Numbered from the stretch's first letter, positions 1 through 8,324 are shown. The stretch is DNA of 64,000 nt from JBJXHN01 sp046233135 (GCA_046233135.1 JBJXHN010000008.1:62001-126000), one strand, 5' to 3'. The notes: generated by a model from the letters alone, not told the origin. Program-made: numbers and translations.

Positions 1-33
1 GGCGGTGCCTTGCCGGGGGAAGGAGAGGGCGCG

Positions 34-951
34 GTGACCCGCCTGCCCAGCCTGACCCCGGTGCTGCCCGGACCCGCCGGCAAGCCGCCCAAGGCCTGGG
101 CGGATGCGGCGGCCAAGGGCACGGACAGCACGCGGTTCGTCGAATTCTCGCAGGTTCGCAAGATCTATCCGACGCCGAAGGGGCCGCTGTGCGTGGTCGA
201 CGGTTTCGACCTGAAGATCCGCAAGGGCGAATTCATCTCGCTGATCGGCCATTCGGGCTGCGGCAAGTCCACGGTGCTGTCCATGGCCGCCGGGCTGACG
301 GGCATTTCCACCGGCGGAATCATCCTGGACGGTACGGAAGTGGATAGCGCCGGGCCGGACCGGGCGGTGGTCTTCCAGGCTCCCAGCCTGTTCCCCTGGC
401 TGTCGGCGCGCGAAAACGTGCTGCTCGGGGTCGACCGGGTGTTCCCCAAGGCCAGCCGGGCCGAACGGCGGGACGTGGCGGAATACTATCTGGAGCGGGT
501 CGGCCTGGGCGCGTCCATGGATCGCAAGGCCGCCGACCTGTCCAACGGCATGCGCCAGCGGGTGGGGATCGCGCGGGCGTTCGCGCTGTCGCCCAAGCTG
601 CTGCTGCTCGACGAGCCCTTCGGCATGCTCGACAGCCTGACCCGCTGGGATTTGCAGGATGTGCTGATGGACGTGTGGCAGCGCACCCAGGTCACGGCCA
701 TTTGCGTGACGCACGACGTGGACGAAGCTATCCTGCTGGCAGACCGGGTGGTGATGATGACCAACGGTCCCAACGCCCGCATCGGCAACATCATGGAGGT
801 GGACCTGCCCCGCCCGCGCAGTCGCCGCTCCCTGCTGGAGACCCCCCGCACCTATGAGTATCGCGAGGAACTCCTGTCCTTCCTGGAAGAGTATGAGCAT
901 GGCGCCACGGCCAAAGCCGCCAAGGCAGGCAAGACCGCGAAGGCCGCGTGA
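34..951 (+). CDS. nrtD: Nitrate ABC transporter ATP-binding protein (NrtD/NasD-like)
   Basis: Cytoplasmic ATPase predicted to power nitrate or nitrite uptake with an NrtB-type permease that would lie left of the window. Walker A (GHSGCGKST), a Q-loop (VVFQAPSLFPW), an LSNGMRQR signature and Walker B (LLLLDEPFG) are all visible, with the SLFPWLSARENV segment typical of the NrtD/SsuB/TauB group. The C-terminus is an Ala/Lys-rich tail. I prefer GTG at 34, which has AGGAGAGG just upstream; an in-frame TTG at 10 also exists. The nitrate assignment rests mainly on the following nasT and nasS genes; taurine or sulfonate ATPases look similar. Confidence 0.8.
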   Translation: MTRLPSLTPVLPGPAGKPPKAWADAAAKGTDSTRFVEFSQVRKIYPTPKGPLCVVDGFDLKIRKGEFISLIGHSGCGKSTVLSMAAGLTGISTGGIILDGTEVDSAGPDRAVVFQAPSLFPWLSARENVLLGVDRVFPKASRAERRDVAEYYLERVGLGASMDRKAADLSNGMRQRVGIARAFALSPKLLLLDEPFGMLDSLTRWDLQDVLMDVWQRTQVTAICVTHDVDEAILLADRVVMMTNGPNARIGNIMEVDLPRPRSRRSLLETPRTYEYREELLSFLEEYEHGATAKAAKAGKTAKAA

Positions 952-1002
952 CGGCGTGGGGGATGACACCGTGACCCGCCCGGGGAGGGGCCGATCCGGA
1001 TC

Positions 1003-1590
1003 ATGAACGACGAGGATCTGTCCATCCTGGTCATCGACGCCAACCGAAGCCGGGCGGCGGTGGTGGAGGCCGGGCTGGCCGCTGCCGGCCACAGCCGGGT
1101 GGTGACGCTGAGCGCCACCCAGAATCTGGTGGCCCGGATCGAGGCGCTGGCCCCGGATGTCATTGTCATTGATCTGGAGAACCCGGATCGCGACACTTTG
1201 GAGCAGATGTTCCAGGTGACCCGGGCGGTGCGCCGGCCCATCGCCATGTTCGTCGATCAGGCCGACCGCGACAGCATCCGCGCCGCTGTCGAAGCCGGCG
1301 TCAGTGCCTATGTGGTCGACGGTCTGCGCAAGGAGCGGGTGCAGGCGGTGCTGGAAACCGCCGTCAGCCGCTTCCGGGCCTTTGACCGCCTGCGCCAGGA
1401 ACGCGACGATGCGGTCAATGCCCTGGCCGACCGCAAGGTGATCGACCGGGCCAAGGGCATTCTGATGAAACAGAAGGGGCTGTCCGAACAGGAGGCCTAT
1501 GGCGCGTTGCGCCGCAACGCGATGAAGCATAACCGAAAGATCGTCGAGGTCGCGCAGAGCGTGATCACGGCCTTCGAGATGGACCTGTGA
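1003..1590 (+). CDS. nasT: NasT-type ANTAR antiterminator response regulator
   Basis: A receiver-like N-terminal domain (about residues 1-125) is followed by a C-terminal ANTAR RNA-binding domain (about 130-190, with DRAKGILMKQKGLSE and the aromatic/hydrophobic helices expected). ANTAR proteins of this family bind a two-hairpin leader RNA and prevent termination ahead of nitrate and nitrite assimilation genes. NasT is held inactive by NasS until nitrate is sensed, and nasS starts 10 bp downstream. The receiver domain is degenerate, as usual for NasT, which is controlled by protein sequestration and not by phosphorylation. The target leader is not in this window. Confidence 0.9.
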   Translation: MNDEDLSILVIDANRSRAAVVEAGLAAAGHSRVVTLSATQNLVARIEALAPDVIVIDLENPDRDTLEQMFQVTRAVRRPIAMFVDQADRDSIRAAVEAGVSAYVVDGLRKERVQAVLETAVSRFRAFDRLRQERDDAVNALADRKVIDRAKGILMKQKGLSEQEAYGALRRNAMKHNRKIVEVAQSVITAFEMDL

Positions 1591-1600
1591 GGACCTTGCC

Positions 1601-2842
1601 ATGACCGCTGCCGTCCGGACCGTTCGCCTCGGTTTCATCCCCCTGATGGATTGCGCGGCGCTGGTGGTGGCCCACGAGATGGGCTTTGCCGAACGGGAAG
1701 GGCTGACGCTGGATCTGCGCAAGGAAGCCTCATGGGCGGCGATCCGCGACAAGGTGCTGTTCGGCCTTTATGACGGCGCCCATATGCTCGCGGGGATTCC
1801 GCTGGCTGGATACCTGGGGTTGGGCGGGGTGAAGGCGGAGATGATCATTCCCATGGCGCTCGGCTACGGCGGCAATGCGGTAACGCTGTCCACCGCGCTG
1901 TACGAGCGCATGGTTGCCGTCGCGCCGGAGATCATGGCCGGCCCGCCGGCCCGGCGGGCCGAGGCCCTCGGCCGGGTGATCGCCGAGGACAAGGCGCAAG
2001 GGCGCCCGCCCTATTCCCTGGCCACGGTGTTTCCCTTCTCCAACCATAACTACGAGCTGCGCTACTGGCTGGCGGCGGCGGGCATCGATCCGGACCGGGA
2101 CGTCAACATGGCCACGATCGCCCCGCCGCGCATGGCCGAAAGCCTGACCGCCGGCTGGGTGGACGGCTATTGCGTCGGCGAACCCTGGAACACCCGTGCC
2201 CAGGCCGACGGGGTGGGGCGCATTGTCGTCACCAAGCAGGATATCTGGCCGGCGGGTCCGGAAAAGGTGCTGGGGCTGGGAGCCGCCTGGGCGGCGGCGC
2301 AGCCGGACACCGCGCGGCGTTTGCTGGTGGCCCTGGTCGCCGCCGCGCGCTGGGCCGACGAGCCTGCCAATCGCCCCGCCCTGGCCGAGATGCTGGGGCG
2401 CCCAGAATATGTCCATGCGGACGCCGGCCAGATCCAGTCGGTGCTGGAGGAGGACCGGTTCACCTATTTCGCCCGGGGTGCCACCTATCCCTGGCGCGCC
2501 CATGGGACATGGCTGCTGTCGCAGATGGTGCGCTGGGGGCAGATCACCCATCCGGCTGATCTGGTCGGTGTGGCCGAAGCCGTCTGCCGGTCCGACCTGT
2601 ATCGGGACGCCCTGGGCGGACAGCTGGACCTTCCGGCGGAAGAGCCACAGATCGTCGGCCGCAATGACCGGCCCTTTGCGGTACCCGGGCTGTCGGGGGC
2701 GCCCTTCGCCATGGCGCCGGATCGCTTCTTCGACGGCCGCCCTTTCGACCGGCAGGATCCGGTGGCCTATGCCTTCGGCTTTCCCATCGGCCATCCGGCC
2801 CTGAGCCCCGAAGCCTTCGCCGCCGCCGTCGCCGCCAGCTAA
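1601..2842 (+). CDS. nasS: NasS-type nitrate/nitrite sensor (NrtA/CmpA-like, cytoplasmic)
   Basis: A 413-residue periplasmic-binding-protein fold of the NrtA/CmpA family (opening RLGFIPLMDCAALVVAHEMGFAEREGL) without a signal peptide, as expected for NasS, which works in the cytoplasm. In the known system NasS binds NasT and releases it when nitrate or nitrite binds. It lies 10 bp after nasT and is almost certainly co-transcribed. An alternative role as a transporter-bound sensor is less likely because no export signal or lipobox is seen. Confidence 0.88.
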   Translation: MTAAVRTVRLGFIPLMDCAALVVAHEMGFAEREGLTLDLRKEASWAAIRDKVLFGLYDGAHMLAGIPLAGYLGLGGVKAEMIIPMALGYGGNAVTLSTALYERMVAVAPEIMAGPPARRAEALGRVIAEDKAQGRPPYSLATVFPFSNHNYELRYWLAAAGIDPDRDVNMATIAPPRMAESLTAGWVDGYCVGEPWNTRAQADGVGRIVVTKQDIWPAGPEKVLGLGAAWAAAQPDTARRLLVALVAAARWADEPANRPALAEMLGRPEYVHADAGQIQSVLEEDRFTYFARGATYPWRAHGTWLLSQMVRWGQITHPADLVGVAEAVCRSDLYRDALGGQLDLPAEEPQIVGRNDRPFAVPGLSGAPFAMAPDRFFDGRPFDRQDPVAYAFGFPIGHPALSPEAFAAAVAAS

Positions 2843-3339
2843 GTCCGGAGCATATTTCTAGGGTGCACAGTCGCCCGAGTCGTGCCCGCCGGTCATCGAA
2901 GCGTCATCGTTCCCCGTGCCGAAGAGGGTTTTCCGGCACCGGCGGGATCCGTCAGGGCGGGTGCAGAGACGTGTGGTCGGTCAAAAGGCGAACCGCGCCT
3001 GCCCTTCGTGGGGGAATGTCCGAGGTGGCCCTTCGGTTTAACGGGAATATGGCAAAATTACGCCCGCTGGTGGCGCTGCTTGTGCGATCGCTCCTATAGC
3101 GGGGCGCTGTCGCGTGCAAAGCGGCCCTTCGGCTGTAGACAGATTGAGCGCCAAGGAGATGTAATAAAATAACGAAGAAGATGTAATAAAGTAACAAGAG
3201 GTAAACGTTTTCATCATGTGTGCGGCAAGATATTCCGGTCCTTTTTGTTTGTCATGAAAGCGACTTGCTGCTGTAAACTCCCTGTCATCGTCCGCTGCTA
3301 GGGTCCGCGGGACTTTTCCCACATGCAGCGAGATCATTG
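2843..3339. promoter_or_regulatory. 497-bp intergenic region upstream of the alkaline phosphatase gene
   Basis: The first part is GC-rich with only unconvincing short frames. The last 200 bp are clearly AT-rich and repeat-bearing, so the phosphatase promoter is probably there. It contains a 16-nt direct repeat (3158-3195), a LacI-operator-like half (3201-3212) and single CTGTCAT-like motifs near 3251 and 3282 that resemble half Pho boxes. No complete Pho box (two 7-mers spaced by 4 nt) was found, so PhoB control is plausible but not shown. Confidence 0.5.
3158..3195. repeat. 22-bp-period direct repeat in phosphatase promoter
   Basis: GATGTAATAAAATAAC (3158-3173) recurs as GATGTAATAAAGTAAC (3180-3195), one mismatch in 16. 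The 22-bp period is two helical turns, so a protein could contact both copies on one face of the DNA. It is AT-rich in a GC-rich genome. The factor that would bind it is unknown. Confidence 0.6.
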
Positions 3340-4851
3340 ATGAAAAAGCTCTCCATCGCTCTTGCCGGCCTGCTGGCCAGCACCACCCTGGCCCATGCCC
3401 AGTCCGGCATCAGCCAGAGCGACAGCGCCTGGTTCACCGACGCCCAGAAGGCGCTGCAGGAAAAGATGGCGCGCACCCCCAACACCAAGCGCGCCAAGAA
3501 CGTGATCCTGCTGGTTGCCGACGGCAACGGCGTGGGCACCAACTATGCCATCCGCGTGTTCGGCGGCCAGCAGAAGGGCCTGCTGGGCGAGGAATATGTT
3601 CAGCCGCAGGAAGCCTTTCCCTATCTGGCGATGGCCAAGACCTACAATGTGAACGCCCAGACCCCGGATTCCGCGCCGACCGCTTCGGCCATGAACACCG
3701 GCGTGAAGAGCAATTTCACCACCATCAACGTCAGCGAAAACGCTGTCGCCGGGGATTGCGCCACCCGTGCCGGCAACGAACTGACCCTGTTCAGCGAACT
3801 GATGGCCGATGCCGGCAAGTCCGTCGGCGTGGTCAGCACTGCCCGTCTGACCCATGCCACCCCGGCGGCCGTCTATGCCAAGACCGTGCACCGCGACTGG
3901 GAAGACAACAGCAAGCTGCCGGAGGGTTGCGACCAGAAGGACATCGCCGATCAGCTGGTCGACGCCATGAAGGCCGGCCGCATCGATTTCGCGATGGGCG
4001 GTGGCCGTCGCCACTTCATCCCCAAGGATGTGACCGACGAGGAAGGCAAGGGCGGCAAGCGCACCGACTCCCGCAACCTGATCGAAGAGCTGAAGGCCGC
4101 CGGCGTCCAGTACGCCTGGGATCAAGACAGCTTCAAGGGCCTGGATCTGAGCGGCAAGCCGGTCCTCGGCCTGTTTGAATCCTCGCACATGAAGTACGAA
4201 TACGACCGGACCGGCGAGCCCTCGCTGGCTGAGATGACCGAAGCGGCCATCAATGCGCTGAAGAACAATCCGGAAGGCTTCTATCTGGAAATCGAAGCCG
4301 GCCGCGTCGATCATGCCAACCACGACGGCAACCTGTATCGGGTCCTGACCGACGGTGTGGCTTTCGCCGAAGCCATCGCCAAGGCCGACGAGATGACCGA
4401 TGACGAAGACACCCTGATCATCGTCACCGCCGACCACGAGCACGGCATCGCCTTCAACGGCTACTGCGGTCGCGGTACCCCGATCCAGGGCCTGTGCTAC
4501 AAGGTCAACGACAATGGCCCCAAGCACTCGGACGAGCTGAACACCGCCGATGACGGCAAGCCCTATCCGGTGGTGGGCTACCTGAACGGTCCGGGGTCCA
4601 TCCTGAAGAAGCAGGACGACGGCACCTATGCCGCGCCGCCCCGGGCCGAACTGACCCAGGAGCAGGCCGCGGATCCGGAATTCCTGCAGGAAGCCACCCT
4701 GCCGTTCTCCTCCGAAAAGCACTCGGGCGAGGATGTGGCGATCTACGCCAAGGGTCCCTGGGCGCATCTGGTCGATGGCACCGTGGAACAGAACTACATC
4801 TTCCACGTGATGCATCAGGCGGCCACGGCCGAGCAGGCGGCCTCCAAGTAA
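3340..4851 (+). CDS. phoA: Alkaline phosphatase (PhoA family), secreted
   Basis: Hydrolyses phosphomonoesters in the periplasm. A Sec signal peptide ends at AHA-Q (about residue 20). Family landmarks are the metal-binding VADGNG (D61), the nucleophile in TPDSAPTASAM (S111), the ligands in EAGRVDHANH, and TADHEHG. The length (503 aa) suits the family. I use ATG 3340; an in-frame TTG directly before it is less likely. The gene stands alone between an AT-rich promoter region and a strong terminator. Phosphate-starvation control is usual for the family but only half-site motifs are visible. Confidence 0.9.
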   Translation: MKKLSIALAGLLASTTLAHAQSGISQSDSAWFTDAQKALQEKMARTPNTKRAKNVILLVADGNGVGTNYAIRVFGGQQKGLLGEEYVQPQEAFPYLAMAKTYNVNAQTPDSAPTASAMNTGVKSNFTTINVSENAVAGDCATRAGNELTLFSELMADAGKSVGVVSTARLTHATPAAVYAKTVHRDWEDNSKLPEGCDQKDIADQLVDAMKAGRIDFAMGGGRRHFIPKDVTDEEGKGGKRTDSRNLIEELKAAGVQYAWDQDSFKGLDLSGKPVLGLFESSHMKYEYDRTGEPSLAEMTEAAINALKNNPEGFYLEIEAGRVDHANHDGNLYRVLTDGVAFAEAIAKADEMTDDEDTLIIVTADHEHGIAFNGYCGRGTPIQGLCYKVNDNGPKHSDELNTADDGKPYPVVGYLNGPGSILKKQDDGTYAAPPRAELTQEQAADPEFLQEATLPFSSEKHSGEDVAIYAKGPWAHLVDGTVEQNYIFHVMHQAATAEQAASK

Positions 4852-4881
4852 GGCACGGTTCGCGCAAGCGACCGAACGACC

Positions 4882-4925
4882 CGGGATCGGGGGGCCGCCG
4901 CGGCGGTTCCCCGTTTCCCGTTTTT
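4882..4925 (+). terminator. Rho-independent terminator of the phosphatase gene
   Basis: Long GC-rich stem: CGGGA (4882-4886) pairs with TCCCG (4916-4920), and inside it the CCGCCG/CGGCGG core (4895-4906) is flanked by GGGG/CCCC. Five T residues follow at 4921-4925. Confidence 0.8.
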
Positions 4926-5005
4926 CCCTCCCTGTGCGGACAGACCGGTTCGGGCCATAAGGCGGGTCGCGGGCTGGCGGTGTCCCCCTCACACGGAGTC
5001 ATGCC

Positions 5006-5461
5006 ATGACCCGCTTTCCCGCTTCCCTGTCCCGGCGCGCCCTGCTGGCCGGTGCCGGCTGTGCTCTGGTCGCCGGGCGCACTGCCCCGGTCCTCGCCGC
5101 CGATGACGAGACCGTGCGCATGCGCGACCTCTACAACAAGGATCTGTCCTTTTCCGACTTCGCCAAGGCGCGGGAAGGGCAGCGGATTTCCGTGACCGGG
5201 TTCATGGCCCCGCCGCTGAAGGCGGAATCCTCGTTCTTCGTGTTGACCAAGCGTCCCCTGGCCGTCTGCCCTTTCTGCGAGACAGAGGCGGAATGGCCCG
5301 ACGACATCCTGGCCATTTATACCAAGCGGGTGCTGGACGTCGTCCCTTTCAACGTGCGCATCGTCACCCGGGGAACCCTGACCCTGGGCACCTTCAAGGA
5401 CCCGGATACCGGGTTCGTCAGCCGGGTGCGTGTGATGGATGCCACCGTTGACCGGGCCTGA
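5006..5461 (+). CDS. Tat-exported small periplasmic protein, partner of an ABC exporter-like system
   Basis: A 151-residue protein with a twin-arginine signal (SRRALLAGAGCALVAG, predicted cleavage near residue 31) and a small beta-rich domain containing a CPFC motif and a GxVxPPLKAESSFFVL-like strand. It resembles the small OB-like DUF3299-type proteins that accompany LolD/FtsX-like ABC genes, but I cannot confirm the family by eye. It begins a tight cluster with the ATPase (17 bp downstream), the permease and a His-rich periplasmic protein. The two cysteines might bind metal or form a disulfide. Function is inferred from context. Confidence 0.6.
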   Translation: MTRFPASLSRRALLAGAGCALVAGRTAPVLAADDETVRMRDLYNKDLSFSDFAKAREGQRISVTGFMAPPLKAESSFFVLTKRPLAVCPFCETEAEWPDDILAIYTKRVLDVVPFNVRIVTRGTLTLGTFKDPDTGFVSRVRVMDATVDRA

Positions 5462-5477
5462 TCGGGGTGGCATCGGG

Positions 5478-6218
5478 ATGTCCACGCCCCTTTCCCCATC
5501 CCCACCCCTGACCGTATCGGGTCTGCGCATCGAGGGAGAGCGCAAGCGCCCCCTTCTGTCCGTTGGCAGCCTGACCGTGGCGCCCGGCACCTGCGTGGCG
5601 GTGCGCGGGCCGTCCGGGGCCGGCAAATCCACGCTGCTGAATGCCCTGGCCGGCCTGCTGCCCTATGCCGCCGGCTCCGTGTGCTGGGGAGACACAGAGC
5701 TGGCCGGATTGGGGGAAGATGCCCGGGCGGCTTTTCGCCGCAACCAGGTCGGGCTGATCTTCCAGGATTTTCTGCTGTTCGAGGAATTGGGGGCGGTGGC
5801 CAATGCCACTGTGGCGTCAGCCTTTCTGCCGCGCGTCCGGCGGGCGGGCTTGCGCGAGCGGGCGGCTGCGGTGCTGGAGCGGCTGGGCATCGACACCGGG
5901 AAGGACCGCTCCGTAACCAGCTTTTCCGGCGGAGAGCGGCAGCGGGTGGCGGTCGGTCGCGCCCTGGCCCATGACCCGCCGGTGATCCTGGCCGACGAGC
6001 CCACCGCCAGCCTGGACCGGGCGGCGGCGGATGCGCTGATCACCGATCTGGTCGGCCTGGCCCGGGAGCAGGGCAAGACCCTGATCGTCGTCAGCCACGA
6101 TGCCGCCGTGCATGCCCGTATGGACCGGCTGATCGAGGTTGCCGACGGCCGGTTGCAAGGGGTGGCTGCGGCTGAGACCGGGGCTGGGGCCGGTGCGGCG
6201 GAGGGGACCCGTGCCTGA
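5478..6218 (+). CDS. ABC transporter ATP-binding protein (LolD/MacB-like)
   Basis: Walker A GPSGAGKST, Q-loop LIFQDFLLFEEL, signature FSGGERQRVAVGRALAHDP, Walker B VILADEPTASLD and the H-loop SHDAAV place it in the LolD/MacB/FtsE subclass, whose members couple to FtsX-like permeases and mostly do not import through a classic channel. It pairs with the permease that starts inside its last codons (GTG 6211 overlaps TGA 6216-6218). The C-terminus is Ala/Gly-rich. I chose ATG 5478; an in-frame ATG at 5439 would overlap the previous gene. Confidence 0.85.
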   Translation: MSTPLSPSPPLTVSGLRIEGERKRPLLSVGSLTVAPGTCVAVRGPSGAGKSTLLNALAGLLPYAAGSVCWGDTELAGLGEDARAAFRRNQVGLIFQDFLLFEELGAVANATVASAFLPRVRRAGLRERAAAVLERLGIDTGKDRSVTSFSGGERQRVAVGRALAHDPPVILADEPTASLDRAAADALITDLVGLAREQGKTLIVVSHDAAVHARMDRLIEVADGRLQGVAAAETGAGAGAAEGTRA

Positions 6219-7533
6219 GTTTCTGACCGATGCCTGGCTGGACCTGTCGGCGACCACTCAGGACGCCCTGATCCTGGCCGCCCTGCTGCTGCCGGCCCTG
6301 GCCGCCGGTGTCGCGGTTATCGCCGGCTATCGCCCCGCCGCCCTGGTGGGGGCCCTGCTATGGCGCTTCCGCTGGACCAACGGGCTGTTCGTCGGCCTGA
6401 TCGCCGTGTCCGTCGGCCTGGGGGTGGGGTTGATCGCCCAGGAACGGGGTCTGCGGCAGGGCACGGCCCGGGCGGCGGAGAAGTTCGATCTGGTGGTTAC
6501 CGCTCCGGGCAGCGAGGTCACCATGATGCTTGCTGCCGTCTATCTGCAGCCGACCGACGCGCCGCTGCTGTCCGGCGCCGTCTACAACGAGATCGCCGGT
6601 CATGAGCTGGTCAGTCTGGCGGCCCCCATCGCTTTCGGTGACAGCTTCGAAGGGGCACCGGTGATCGGCACGACGGCGGATTTCGTCGCACACCTGTCTG
6701 GCACGCTGGCCGAAGGGGCGATGTTCGCCGATGCCGAAGACGCCGTGATCGGCGCCAAGGTGGCGTTGGCTGTCGGGGACGGGTTCACGCCGGCGCATGG
6801 GATTGGCGATGCGGCAGAGCATGACGCCCACGCGGGACAGGTCTATCGGGTGGTGGGACGCATGCAGCCGTCGGGCAGTCCCTGGGACAAGGCGATTCTG
6901 GTGCCGGTTGAAGCGGTCTGGCAGGTGCACGGTCTCGCCGACGGCCATGCGCCGGAGCACGCGGGCCGGATCGGTCCCCCCTTCGACGCCGACTACTTCC
7001 CCGGAACCCCGGCGATTCTGGTACGGGCGGAAGAGCTGTGGGCGAACTATAGCCTGCGGTCGGAATTCACCCGTGCCGACACCATGGCCTTCTTCCCCGG
7101 AGCGGTGCTGGCCCAATTGCACGGGCTGCTGGGGGACATGCGCAAGATCATGTCGGTGATGGCCGTGGTCACCCAGGTGCTGGTAACCGCCGGCGTGCTG
7201 GCCGGCCTGCTGATCCTGACCCGGCTGTTCGCGCGCCGCCTGGCCCTGCTGCGCGCCTTGGGAGCGCCGCGCCGTTTCGTCTTCGCGGTGGTCTGGAGCT
7301 ATGCGGCGACCCTGATCGGGGCCGGAGCCCTGGCCGGCCTGGGTGTGGGGCTGGCGGCCACCATCTTTCTTTCCCGGGTGGTCACCGCCCGCACAGACGT
7401 GCTGGTGCAGGCGGATCTGGGGTGGTCGGAACTGCATCTGGTTGCCGGTTTCGTCAGCCTGACCGTGCTGCTGGCCCTGGTGCCGGCGGCTCTGGCCCTC
7501 AACCGACCCGTCGTCGGGGACCTGCGGGGGTGA
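6211..7533 (+). CDS. FtsX-like ABC permease
   Basis: A 440-residue integral membrane protein with membrane segments near the N-terminus, a large periplasmic domain (about residues 75-300) and three more segments near the C-terminus, ending in the FtsX core (LARRLALLRALGAPRRFVFAVVWSY). This is the MacB/LolC layout with a shortened periplasmic part. GTG 6211 overlaps the ATPase stop, indicating translational coupling, and GAGGGGAC precedes it. With the exported proteins on either side it probably acts on a periplasmic or envelope substrate; the substrate cannot be read from sequence. Confidence 0.82.
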   Translation: MPEFLTDAWLDLSATTQDALILAALLLPALAAGVAVIAGYRPAALVGALLWRFRWTNGLFVGLIAVSVGLGVGLIAQERGLRQGTARAAEKFDLVVTAPGSEVTMMLAAVYLQPTDAPLLSGAVYNEIAGHELVSLAAPIAFGDSFEGAPVIGTTADFVAHLSGTLAEGAMFADAEDAVIGAKVALAVGDGFTPAHGIGDAAEHDAHAGQVYRVVGRMQPSGSPWDKAILVPVEAVWQVHGLADGHAPEHAGRIGPPFDADYFPGTPAILVRAEELWANYSLRSEFTRADTMAFFPGAVLAQLHGLLGDMRKIMSVMAVVTQVLVTAGVLAGLLILTRLFARRLALLRALGAPRRFVFAVVWSYAATLIGAGALAGLGVGLAATIFLSRVVTARTDVLVQADLGWSELHLVAGFVSLTVLLALVPAALALNRPVVGDLRG

Positions 7534-7580
7534 TCCCCATAGGCGGCCTTCCGGCGAAAATATCGAAAGGACCTCTGACC

Positions 7581-8075
7581 ATGCGTAAGGTTATCGCGAC
7601 CGCAGCCGCCCTGATGCTCGCAGCGGCGAGTCCCGCCCTGGCAGCCGAGGGGCATGACCATCATGACGACCATGTCAGCGTTCAGGGGCAGGTGCGTGCG
7701 GTACATGCCTGGACCCGGGCGACTTCGGGCTCGACGGCCTATGTGTTTGTGGAGATCGAGAACCGGGGCACGGTGGATGTGGACCTGCTGGGCGGCGAAA
7801 GCCCGGTGGCGGCAACGGTGACCCTGGTCGGCTTCGTCCTGAAGGACGGCAAGGAAACCTATACGCCGCTTCCCCACCTGCCGGTCAAGGCGGGCGGAGA
7901 CGTGGTGCTCGCCCCCAACGGTCTGGCCCTGCGCCTTGACGGACTGAGCACACCGCTGGAAGAGCATACGGTCTTCGACCTGGATATCCGGCTGAGCACC
8001 GGGGTGCTGGACGTGCATGTGGCGGTGGAGGATGCCAGCGCGGTGAACCACAGCCATGCGGGCCACGCCCACTGA
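7581..8075 (+). CDS. His-rich periplasmic protein with PCu(A)C-like fold
   Basis: A 164-residue exported protein: signal peptide to about residue 22, then HDHHDDH (25-31), a PCu(A)C/DUF461-like domain (STAYVFVEIENRGTVDVDLLGGESPVAATVTL onward in two recognisable blocks) and a C-terminal HSHAGHAH tail. Family members normally deliver copper using a His/Met motif; here those positions carry Val, Leu, Thr and Ala, so the usual copper site seems lost while both ends gained histidines. This suggests binding of zinc or another divalent metal. It closes the cluster, 47 bp after the permease. Confidence 0.7.
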   Translation: MRKVIATAAALMLAAASPALAAEGHDHHDDHVSVQGQVRAVHAWTRATSGSTAYVFVEIENRGTVDVDLLGGESPVAATVTLVGFVLKDGKETYTPLPHLPVKAGGDVVLAPNGLALRLDGLSTPLEEHTVFDLDIRLSTGVLDVHVAVEDASAVNHSHAGHAH

Positions 8076-8215
8076 TAGAGTTGCCGGAGGCCAAGGGGGG
8101 TGCTCCGGCGACGCCTGCATGCTGTTCGCGTTTCAAGGAAATCCAATTTTTCTCGTATGTTATGTGTCGGTGAAACGGTCTGGAGGCGCTTTCTCCAGTC
8201 GGATAAATTTATGTG

Positions 8216-8324
8216 TTGACGTCTAGGAGGTGTTTGCGTAGCTTAACGGCTAATGACGATAAGTCATTTGGTCCGAACCCAACGGACCTCCTTGAGCCTC
8301 TGACCATCGGTCGGGGGCTTTTTT
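8216..8324 (+). ncRNA. Candidate small structured RNA ahead of the tail module
   Basis: A promoter-like TTGACG (8216-8221) is followed 17 nt later by TAGCTT (8239-8244). Downstream come three hairpins: AATGAC/GTCATT (8252-8268), GGTCCG/CGGACC (8270-8288) and a strong terminator (8296-8324). A transcript from about 8251 would be close to 75 nt. The block also has tRNA-like elements (GCGTAGCTTAACGG, a T-arm-like stem, and AGGAGGT 8225-8231 complementary to ACCTCCT 8286-8292), but it does not fold as a normal tRNA. No homologous family is recognised. Confidence 0.5.
8296..8324 (+). terminator. Rho-independent terminator of the small RNA
   Basis: GCCTCTGACC (8296-8305) pairs along 10 positions, with two G-T wobbles, with GGTCGGGGGC (8309-8318); the loop is ATC and six T residues follow. 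It separates the metal cluster and small RNA from the tail genes. Confidence 0.85.

Noticed and set aside
2863..3172. Two short plus-strand frames before phoA
   Set aside because: They are Arg/Ser-rich, lack ribosome sites and end in the AT-rich promoter; likely chance frames.
3245..3300. Pho box before phoA
   Set aside because: Single CTGTCAT-like 7-mers are seen, without the second repeat at the right spacing.
8225..8300. Apparent tRNA gene before the tail module
   Set aside because: Acceptor and T-arm halves can be paired but only one at a time; the anticodon arm is AATGAC/GTCATT with an atypical loop lacking U33, and the D-stem does not close. Reported as tRNA-like structured RNA instead.
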